This document shows positions 18,661 to 25,329 of a stretch of DNA of 25,329 nucleotides, in pieces. The position numbers and the translations under genes are program-made. The stretch lies in contig BFEA01000233.1 in assembly GCA_003427395.1 (NCBI GenBank), forward strand, positions 1,400,876 to 1,426,204, in the 5' to 3' direction. The notes under the pieces were generated by a model, which made no database searches, was not told the DNA's origin, and saw only the letters and a program-made list of their open reading frames with translations. Position 1 is the stretch's first letter. Every line of letters begins with the position of its first letter. This stretch comes from Chara braunii (lineage: Eukaryota > Streptophyta > Charophyceae > Charales > Characeae).

Positions 18661-20098
18661 CTGGGAAGATTGGGCCAATTACGGAAAATCGAGATCGGTG
18701 GAAAATTGTATCAGTAACCTTGCTTCTTCGTCTTTTTCGTCGCTTCTTCGGGGTTGGGTGTGTCCTGGGACGGCCGCCGGCCGGTGGATTGATTGGTCGG
18801 ATGGTTGTTTGGTGCGACGCCACACGCGCGCACAATTAATATCGACGTCGTTTCTTTTGGTTCGGTTTCGATCTTTTGGGCGCGGACATCGCGCGGGAAA
18901 TTGCTTCTTTGTTTTTTGAAATTCCTCTTGAATCTTTTTCGAATTTTGTCGAGCCCCCAATGGCTCTCGGAATTTCGTACTTTCCTTCTGAACTCGTGCT
19001 TCTTTTTGCTTTCTCGCATTAGATAGGAATTTAGGAATTTAGGAATTAGGATTTTCCCTGCTGCGTGGCGCCTTTTGTTTACGCGCTTCTTCATGCTGCT
19101 GCAACGGAACTCTGATTAGCAGGCGCCCTTAATCGCGTATGTAATTGTAATTTTGGGCGGACGCCATTGTAACTGTATCTCCCTTATTGCACTTCGTCTC
19201 TCCCGCCCTCCCTCTCTTTCTTTTGCTGAAATTTTGTAAGCCGCGGCTTGCATGCTCGGATCGATGCGTGGAGAAGGGTTACGTCCCCCACGCCGCGGCC
19301 GATCATGCAGAACACAGACATTCCCTCTCTAATCCTCACTCTAAGTCCTGGTAATTCCGTGTTCTTTGTGCATGCATGCACGCTATAAATTTCGGTTGTG
19401 CGATTAGTCAGCTCTCTTAACCGGTTGTTGGAAGCTCGGGGTTGCGCGATCAGGAAGGGTCGGCACACGAGCGAAGTAAGAGGTGAGTAGAGTAGGAGCT
19501 GGGCGACCCGATGGGCTGGTGCCGAACGCGCGGGATTGACGTGGGCCACGACGGACAGTGGGCACGGGTGAATCCGACGGGTGCGGGAGGACTAAGCGGG
19601 GTGACAACTTCGTGGGTTGGTGCGTGACGACAGACTGTCCGCATCGGAGAGAGAGAGAGAGAGGAAGAGAGAGTTGAGGTCGATGGACGTGGATTTGCTA
19701 TTTCTTTGTCTCTTCCCCCTCTTCACTTGTGTACATACATTTTGATTGCGGCTCCGGGCGGTTTGCCCGTTCTTATTTTCGTTTCGGCTTTCTGAGACTT
19801 GGGCTTGTTTTTTTTGCTCACACTTGTCTTTGCTATGGCATTATGCGTATGATTATCAAATGTATGGATGTATGAATGTGTGGATGTGTGGATGTGTGGA
19901 CGTTATGCCTGTCTATATTGTCCTTGCCTTTTGTTTGTGTCGAATCTTTGCCCACTCCTGATGCAGTTGTGGATGGGATAGGAATATGGCCCCGACAACG
20001 ATTTTGTCCTCATTTTTGCTTATCTCACGATGACGGTTGTGATATGGTTGCATCTTGCATAAGCCGAAGCAATTAAACCGCGAACGCCGCGCGAGAAC
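18661..20098. other. Unassigned stretch with minor repeats
   Basis: No gene recognised. It contains TAGGAATT repeats (19024-19051), a TATA-like CGCTATAAATTT (core 19384-19390), an interrupted GA run (19646-19673) and GGATGTGT repeats (about 19865-19900). It could include the 3' untranslated region of the ORF above, but nothing shows this. Confidence 0.4.
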
Positions 20099-20099
20099 A

Positions 20100-20133
20100 C
20101 GTGTAAACGCGATACGAGTCGCGCCCTTACACG
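20100..20133. other. Two-part hairpin
   Basis: CGTGTAA (20100-20106) pairs with TTACACG (20127-20133), and inside it CGCGA (20108-20112) pairs with TCGCG (20119-20123) around TACGAG. CGAGTCGC here also has an inverted partner GCGACTCG near 20146-20153. Confidence 0.7.
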
Positions 20134-21478
20134 CATTCCTGTGCGGCGACTCGCTGCCCCAGAAAGGAGTCACGGCGAAACCATCATCCCGTACGAGCAC
20201 GCTGAGGGGCCACTGAGTCGGCCTGTCCTACACATGCTCGTGCGCGGTGACGATAACCCGACCCGCGCCTTCCCACCGGCAATGATACCATAACGCGATA
20301 TTGGGGCTCAGACTCGTCTCATGACCCGGACTATTTCACCCCTATAATAAACAAGCAAATAAGGACCCGATACCCTTGTCACACGGAGAATCGGCTATGT
20401 CCGCGGGAATTCCACTGTGCCACCACTAGCGACCCTCGGTGCTCCGATTTCCCTTCCCCCGACCACACCTACTACTTCACCCACCCAGGACTTGTTGAGA
20501 TTACCACCAGTTTCCCCCCTTTCCGCCTCCTTCTCCTGTACCATCAACTCAGTGTCGTTCCGTGGTCGGCCATAGCCCCCTATTGGCCCAATACGTTTTG
20601 CGTGAACTGCCGACGCAACGGCGCGCAGAGCACTCAAGAATTCCGAAGGCCCAACCCCGGCACGCGGCGGCCTGCGCCGCGTGGCGGCCCCCGACGGCCT
20701 AACTTTTCAGGACCACCTCCACCACGGAGGAATTTTCCCGTAACCCGTCGTCCAAAGTGTCCTGGTCCCATGGGACTGTGAGACCCTTGCATGCGCACCC
20801 CTCGTTTGCCCAATTACATTCATATCCTTAAGACTCCCCCACTTCCCCCAAAAATCCACCCTCCCCTGATACTACCCCACACGATCTCACAGTGTTGCCC
20901 TGGTCAGTAGCACACGCGACGTGGCGGCCTCAGTTTAAGTGTCGCTGGTGTCGCCAGGGGGATTCGTGTTCCTGGCGGAGATTAGTCCTGGGATACGAGG
21001 GTGCGGCTCGTTTCCCAGAACTCTCCCGCAACGTGGGCACACTCCCGGCTAATTTTCGAACTTGGGTTCCTTCGGTTTACCCCGCCCTTGGCGACCCCGC
21101 GCCAGGATGTCCGCACGGGCTCGACGAATCTGACGCCGAGGCATGAGATCTTCGAGCCGCCGCCCCAAGATCCGTGCGAACCAGGCGCCCCGGGGGACGG
21201 AAAACCATGTCCCTCGTCGTTTTCTTCCCTCTCCTTCCTTCCCTTTTTAATTGCTTCCCTTTTCGTTGATGATCGTACCGAAATTAGTTTTTCTCCCGTC
21301 CCTTGCCCTCGACGACGGCTCAAACCCCCAACAAGGCAACTCTCGGCCCAAAACAAGAATCCCCCGTTTCATCCGGGTGATTCAACCCCACGGCCAAAAT
21401 CCTCGGCCACATCCCCAACTACTCTGATCGGCGTTCAGAGTACGGAACGACGCGCGGGGTGTGAGGTGCACATCACAA
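20134..21478. other. GC-rich stretch without recognised gene
   Basis: Open frames on both strands (for example the + frame 21001-21528 and the minus frame 20395-20637) start at non-ATG codons, are Pro/Arg/Ser-rich by composition and match nothing I know. ACGAGCA/TGCTCGT form an inverted pair (about 20193 and 20237). Confidence 0.4.
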
Positions 21479-21867
21479 TGTCGTTTCACCCAAGTTGTCG
21501 CACAAGAACTTTCCACCATGGCAACTGATACAAAATTAGAAGGTGAGAAAAAGGCCGATGCGTCATCCTGCGCTCGCTGAGTAGGAAATAGGAGCTCCAG
21601 AAGTAGGGAGGGTGAACAAAGCAGCCCAGAGGGCAAGATGGTGCTCCAGGATAAGAACTGACATAGCCACAGCCCCAGCAAACAGTGTTACAGTACTCAT
21701 GAGATGTATCCAAGGGACGCTGGACCCGGTTTCCAGCAGGTGTCGCTCCCCACCAATGGATGGAGCAACCCGACAGGCAAAGCCTAAATTCAGGTGGTTA
21801 TCTTACCACCACCGGAACATAGATGTGGTATAAGGGCTTTTATTAAAAAAAGAAAAAAGAAAAAAAA
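21479..21867 (-). mobile_element. ~370-bp dispersed repeat, copy 2, with A-rich tail
   Basis: Second copy of the repeat at 15290-15665, in the same orientation and about 6.2 kb away. On the + strand it ends GGGCTTTTATT, followed by an A-rich segment (21845-21867) that copy 1 lacks. The tail hints at retroposition, but in copy 2 the coding-like frame runs on the opposite strand, so the tail would be at the start of the coding sense. The TATAAGGGCTTTTATT end could instead be an LTR feature. Confidence 0.78.
21486..21797 (-). pseudogene. Cys-rich frame in the ~370-bp repeat, copy 2
   Basis: An open minus-strand frame of 103 sense codons between TAA (21798-21800) and TGA (21486-21488). It contains RLCLSGCSIHWWGATPAGNR, the conserved block PLDTSHEYCNTVCWGCGYV...PPYF (21600-21716), then WSSYFLLSERR and WWKVLVRQLG. 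It has no initiating ATG at its start, so it is a fragment or an exon of something larger. Compared with copy 1, the 39-residue block is unchanged with five silent differences, while residues on both sides have mostly non-silent changes. This points to past selection on the Cys-rich block. The family is unknown to me. Confidence 0.5.
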
Positions 21868-22426
21868 GGTGCATCCTAATTGCAAAATTAGACGGGGACA
21901 AACAGAAAAGACAGAATTGCAAGTTGCAGAATTACACTCCCCATATCGCAACTCAAGTTACAGTACAAAAATTCAAAAAGTTCCAAAAATAAGGGGCAAC
22001 TTGATTACCAAGCCCCTCAAAATTTCACGGGCCTCTGTGCGAGGCCTTTTCGAGATCGCTTAGAAACCCGCGCTCGTACAGATCCTAGGTTTCCACAACT
22101 CTATGCTGGGTTTACCCCCTGCATGTGATCAGATGATTGGTCAGCTACACACCATTTTTTTCTGTTCTGGTTCTATGTCTGTGTCTATGTTGGTCTATCT
22201 GTTTATTCCAATACCGTAGCCATGTGTGTCAATCTGTATATGCCCGATGTATTCTGTGTGTGCTCAATTATCCACAGGTTCCTTCATCTAAGCTGCCTCC
22301 TACGCTGTAGAACTACCCTGCCACCTGTGCGGCAGCGGCCCTCACCTGCCAGCCAAGGCCGACCCTGCAAACCCAACCCACCTCCTAGCGATTCCAGGTA
22401 GACTACACCCCTATGCTGCATTTGCC
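21868..22426. other. Unassigned stretch
   Basis: No gene seen. GGCCTC-TGTGC-GAGGCC (22030-22046) followed by TTTT is a perfect 6-bp hairpin. CTATGCTG...TTTRCCCCCT occurs twice (near 22102 and 22412). Confidence 0.4.
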
Positions 22427-22454
22427 CCCTACAAGGACACTCACCACCCTCCAT
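22427..22454 (+). repeat. 28-bp sequence shared with 13646
   Basis: Identical to 13646-13673, with weaker similarity around it. See that entry. Confidence 0.75.
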
Positions 22455-22636
22455 AATGATGGATGCTCGCTCCCCTGGCACTACCCCTCAAGATCCCCAC
22501 CCCCCCCCATTGGAAAGTGTCCTGCCCCCGTCAACCGCGGAAGACCCCCTGTATCGTATCCCGCTCTCATGTGCATCGTGCCAGGCTGGGCGACAAGTAC
22601 GTCGAGGGTCAACCAAACAACAATCAAGTGTGTTCA

Positions 22637-22734
22637 GGGGCTAGGTCCCACTTGCACGAATTAAGAGATACCGATCGTAGATAGCAAGATCAACGGCTGA
22701 AATCTCCTAATTTGCGCAAGTGGGACCTTGCCCC
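22637..22734. mobile_element. Short foldback MITE (98 bp)
   Basis: The left arm starts GGGGCTAGGTCCCACTTGC; the right arm, read inward, starts GGGGCAAGGTCCCACTTGC. Arms match over about 45 bp (AATTARGAGAT and GATC blocks), meeting in the middle, so the whole element is one foldback. The same family appears at 25236 to the window end (shares GATTAAGAGAT and CCGTTGATC) and, diverged, at 4372-4464. No convincing target duplication. Confidence 0.82.
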
Positions 22735-22749
22735 AGGGGAGGGAGGATG

Positions 22750-22821
22750 AGGGTGGACAGAGATGAACCCGCCACCTCACCCTTGCAACACCAGAGCTCC
22801 AACCAACTGAGCTACCACTTC
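22750..22821 (-). tRNA. Degenerate tRNA-like sequence (pseudogene or SINE head)
   Basis: The minus strand shows a perfect A box TAGCTCAGTTG, a 4-bp D stem (GCTC/GAGC) and, 45 nt on, a partial B box GGTTCATCTC. A 72-nt span has partly pairing acceptor ends (GAAGTGG with CCACCCT). The anticodon arm (around TTGCAAG, which would read GCA) and T stem do not pair, so this is not a functional tRNA. Either a tRNA pseudogene or the head of a tRNA-derived SINE, lying between two foldback MITEs. Confidence 0.5.
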
Positions 22822-22861
22822 TTGCCCCTTATGTATCAAACCGTCCACAAGCGAGAATATA

Positions 22862-23030
22862 GGGGCGAGGTCCCACTAGCAATGTGGATTGGATTGAACT
22901 CCTGAATTTGGACGTGTTTGTGGAGAGGTGCAAAAAGGCCAGCTTGAACTGCTTTTCTGGATCTCTGCTTAAAACGCGTCCAAATTCAGGAACTTCATCC
23001 CATCCTTTTTGCTAGTGGGAACCTCGGCCC
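22862..23030. mobile_element. Long foldback MITE (about 169 bp)
   Basis: The left arm GGGGCGAGGTCCCACTAGCA and the right arm (read inward, GGGCCGAGGTTCCCACTAGC) align over about 58 bp, both reaching CTGAATTTGGACG(T/C)GTTT. The centre includes GCTTGAACTGC, also found inside 23341-23505. Arms are roughly 85% identical. No clear target duplication. Confidence 0.82.
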
Positions 23031-23133
23031 ACAGGTGACTGGGACCTCGATCTGATCCAGCTATATCAGGAAAACATTCATTTACTTTACTTGGATGGAT
23101 CAATCCCGAGGGAAGTCCTGTGTTGTTGATTTG

Positions 23134-23137
<4 letters not shown>

Positions 23138-23187
<50 letters not shown>
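23138..23187. repeat. (TA)n microsatellite
   Basis: About 50 bp of alternating TA between two long foldback elements. Confidence 0.96.
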
Positions 23188-23190
<3 letters not shown>

Positions 23191-23340
23191 GCACAGACTG
23201 CACCCAACCGGTAGGTGGGTGATAATGGCCAGGGGTGAGCCGTACCATCAGGACCCAGCGAGCGGCATGCGAGTGCCCACCTCCTGTGCCTCCCCTCCGG
23301 CCCCCTCCGCTCCCCTCCCCCCTTCAGTACACGGGCCCAG
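23188..23340. other. Short C-rich spacer
   Basis: No feature seen apart from C-rich sequence (CCCCTCC runs near 23290-23320). Confidence 0.5.
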
Positions 23341-23505
23341 GGGGCAAGTCCCAGTACCAGCGTTGAGCTACCTCAACGCCTGAATCAGGACGCTTTTGCG
23401 AACATGTGCAGAACTGGTGTTGAGCTTCCTGAACTGCACGTCTGCACTAACACGTCCAGATTCAGGCTTTGAGGTAGCTCAACGCTGCTACTGGGACTTG
23501 GCCCC
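23341..23505. mobile_element. Long foldback MITE (165 bp)
   Basis: The left arm GGGGCAAGTCCCAGTACCAG and the right arm (read inward, GGGGCCAAGTCCCAGTAGCA) align over about 55 bp through GCGTTGAGCTACCTCAA and CTGAATC(A/T)GGACG. It shares subterminal CTGAAT..GGACG and central GCTT(CCT)GAACTGC with 22862-23030, so the two belong together. It ends 12 bp before the LINE oligo(T). Confidence 0.83.
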
Positions 23506-23517
23506 AAACTTGTGGAG

Positions 23518-25230
23518 TTTTTTTTTTTTTTTTTTTTTTTAATCCTCAATTAGGGCCCAGTGCCCAAGGCAGAAAAACATTAACATACAATCTGTGACCT
23601 CAGGGGCGGCGAGGTCTCCACTTCATCCAGGAAGCCGAGCCCGTCCCCTGTGAAACATCTACTGTAACAAAAAAGGACCAAAGGAAATGTCCCCTATACA
23701 GCCATCAATAGATACCAAGCTGGGACAAGATGCCCAATAGTTTCTGAACCATTGTACTCCAGCTCTAGAGCCTTGCACATTGTTGACTCGTTTCTTCCAA
23801 TCTAAAAAAATAATCTGTCGCAAAGAGCGTCTAAGCTTACTAAGAAGTTGCAGTAGAGAAGGACAGTCCCCATTTCGAACCACTGCATTACGCTGCTTCC
23901 AAAGTTGCCAAAGTATAACTGCTCGAACTGATTCAAAAACGTACGTTCTAGGTTTGGTAAGACAAAGGATGACAGAGCCAAATAAAATGACTTCTGAGGT
24001 CCATGTCACACCCCACTCCTTCGGAAAAATACAATGTTGTTGACAATGCTGCCAAACTGGTTGCACAATGAGGCAACTTTGCCAAAGATGGCATTGATCT
24101 TCTACCATGTGTACAGACGGACATGCTGTGCAGAAAGGCAAACCTGTCCGTCGTCTACGGAATAACATCTCCGCTGTGGGGACAACATTATGCATGATTG
24201 ACCAGAGAAGTCCAACATGCTTCGTCACCATCAGAGTAGGCAACATCTTCCAGAAAGTTTTCAGTCTGTCCGGAATAATAGCATAACCCCTAGCTGACCA
24301 TATTCTTGTAATCTCCCAATCAATATCACAAGTCGGTTGCAGTAGTGAATAGGCAAAACGAGCAGTATGTCGCAATAATGGGACAACAGTTCCAGGTTGC
24401 TTGGGGTTATCCCAGTACAAGTCTCGAGGATCTAGAAGCAGATCCTGAGCAGGTGTTTCTAGACAGAATGATCGATAAGTGGTATGTGTTCTTTGAATGT
24501 CTTCCAGTACGCAAACAACAACCAAACCCTGCAATCCCGAAATAATTGGAGCCACAGTTGATCTGTGCAAAAATGATCCAAGACCTGTATATCCATCATT
24601 AGCTTTCCAGCTTGTCATCTCCCATTGAGTCGGGGATGTTTGATGTTCTAGTCTCCACAGTCTGGTTGGCCTGATCTCTAAGTTGTCCTTGAGCCAAGTA
24701 CCCGGTAGATAACGTTCCTGTTGCAACACTTGTTCCCACTCTGGCGGCAGAGCTCTATGTATGAGATCCAGATGATGCCTCCAATTCCACAGTCCGCGCA
24801 GTTGCTCTGACATTGCTTCATGTGTCTTCCAATTCTTTGCGGGGGAATCCCACAGATGTGCTAAAGTGGCAACCCCTCGCGCCATCCAGGAGTAGCCAAA
24901 TGCAGATGGATCAGAAATGGGAAAAGGAAGGTCTTCTAAGAGGATGTAGGGGTTATTAAAAAGCGGTTGTGTTAATATCCTATCATAGCTATGGACTGGT
25001 GCAATTTTGCTAGGAAGAGCAGTCCTCCCAACCTGTAAAATGTTTCTCCATATTGGTGAGATTGCTCGCTTTCTGCAATATTCGTCAGTGAAAAGAGCTA
25101 ATATAATTATATCCGGGTTAGAGGAGAAACCGAAGTCTCATGCTAGTCTCCAGACAGACAAGCTACATGGAGAAATCTTTCATAGCCTACGAAAAAAACA
25201 AGGCACAAGATGGGTTTCAGTCCCAGTTAC
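23518..25230 (-). mobile_element. 5'-truncated LINE with oligo(A) tail
   Basis: A minus-strand LINE 3' part: coding homology from at least 25200 down to TAA/stop at 23659, then about 120 bp of 3' untranslated sequence and a 23-nt oligo(A) tail (T run at 23518-23540 on +). The left end in this window is a foldback MITE (25236), so the LINE may either stop there or continue beyond the window. No duplication matching the sequence after the tail (ACTTGTGGAG) was found near 25200-25235, which favours continuation or loss. Confidence 0.85.
23659..25230 (-). pseudogene. LINE C-terminal region with zf-RVT zinc finger
   Basis: Reading in one frame: LVPCFFRRL, TGA (25180-25182), SVWRLA, TGA (25138-25140), then an uninterrupted run from DFGFSSNPDIIILALFTDEY through RKRAISPIWRNIL, TQPLFNNPYILLEDL and GYSWMARGVATL to the stop at 23659. 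From the internal ATG at 24885 this gives 408 residues; that Met lies within homology and is not a natural start. Landmarks counted from it: ALPPEWEQVL (45-54), IWSARGYAIIPDR (195-207), zf-RVT with C252, C255, H266 and C271, and the family's LWQLWKQRNAVV (326-337). The zf-RVT finger is thought to aid nucleic-acid binding. Only two stops in 0.52 kb upstream and none in the rest make it younger than the LINE at 859-4131. Confidence 0.9.
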
Positions 25231-25235
25231 CTCCG

Positions 25236-25329
25236 GGGGCAAGGTCCCGCGTGCACGGATTAAGAGATTCTGGCCGTTGATCTCTGCAATCTATGGTCAA
25301 TATCGCTTAATTCTTGTAAGTGGGTTTCA
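25236..25329. mobile_element. Short foldback MITE, right end at or beyond window edge
   Basis: The left arm starts GGGGCAAGGTCCCGCGTGCA and shares GATTAAGAGAT and CCGTTGATC with 22637-22734. The opposite arm (CTTAATTCTTGTAAGTGGG) follows, but then GTTTCA replaces the expected end, and the window stops. GGGTTTCA also occurs just left of the element (25212-25219). Confidence 0.7.

Noticed and set aside
21001-21528. 175-codon Pro-rich + frame
   Set aside because: Starts at GTG, compositionally biased, and runs into the dispersed repeat on its non-coding strand.
15290-21844. The two ~370-bp repeats as LTRs of one 6.2-kb retrotransposon
   Set aside because: They are in direct orientation, but no primer-binding site, polypurine tract or pol domains lie correctly between them, and the ends are not TG...CA with target duplications.
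22030-22050. Rho-independent-like terminator (GGCCTC/GAGGCC then T)
   Set aside because: Bacterial-type termination does not apply to this DNA, and no gene ends here.
22750-22821. Functional tRNA-Cys (apparent GCA anticodon)
   Set aside because: Anticodon and T stems do not pair, and the B box is incomplete.
23659-24885. Stand-alone 408-residue host protein
   Set aside because: LINE homology continues upstream of the Met in the same frame, and the zf-RVT motif identifies it as a LINE C-terminus.

Overview
This looks like nuclear DNA of a large, repeat-rich eukaryotic genome. A land plant or a streptophyte alga fits best, because the LINE remnants carry the APE-type endonuclease, reverse transcriptase and plant-style zf-RVT C-terminus, and because MITEs, long dinucleotide runs and pyrimidine arrays abound. 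The species cannot be read from the sequence. No intact host protein gene is visible. Almost every open frame is short, lacks a proper start, or lies in low-complexity DNA.

Layout. 1-858: compound microsatellite, G/C palindromes and a small tandem duplication. 859-4131 (+): a decayed LINE (endonuclease, reverse transcriptase, C-terminal part), split by a 245-bp hAT-like MITE with an 8-bp target duplication and followed by a small foldback element (4372-4464). 4465-13645: a long stretch without protein genes, full of short perfect inverted repeats. Its centre, 8614-10783, holds a TATA-like site, then ten copies of a 19-nt core of which at least six sit in stems with different sequences, then a 122-bp tandem array with alternating unit types, then three tight hairpins. 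13646-17005: a 28-bp shared sequence, a possible integrase remnant (-), copy 1 of a ~370-bp dispersed repeat, GT/CT runs and a 0.87-kb pyrimidine-rich array punctuated by one 19-nt sequence. 17006-21478: mostly unassigned, with TATA-like sites, a CA run and one GC-rich coding-like ORF (18361-18660). 21479-21867: copy 2 of the ~370-bp repeat. 22427-25329: three complete foldback MITEs plus a fourth running off the end, a degenerate tRNA-like sequence, and a 5'-truncated minus-strand LINE with an oligo(A) tail.

The most interesting items are (1) the hairpin array at 8863-9630, in which the loop is conserved while the two stem arms change together; (2) a 39-codon Cys-rich frame shared by the two ~370-bp repeats, whose five differences all fall at third codon positions and are silent; (3) a foldback family with the terminal signature GGGGC-AGGTCCCA; and (4) the hAT-like insertion whose removal restores the LINE endonuclease frame. 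All statements rest on reading by eye; no search or folding program was run.
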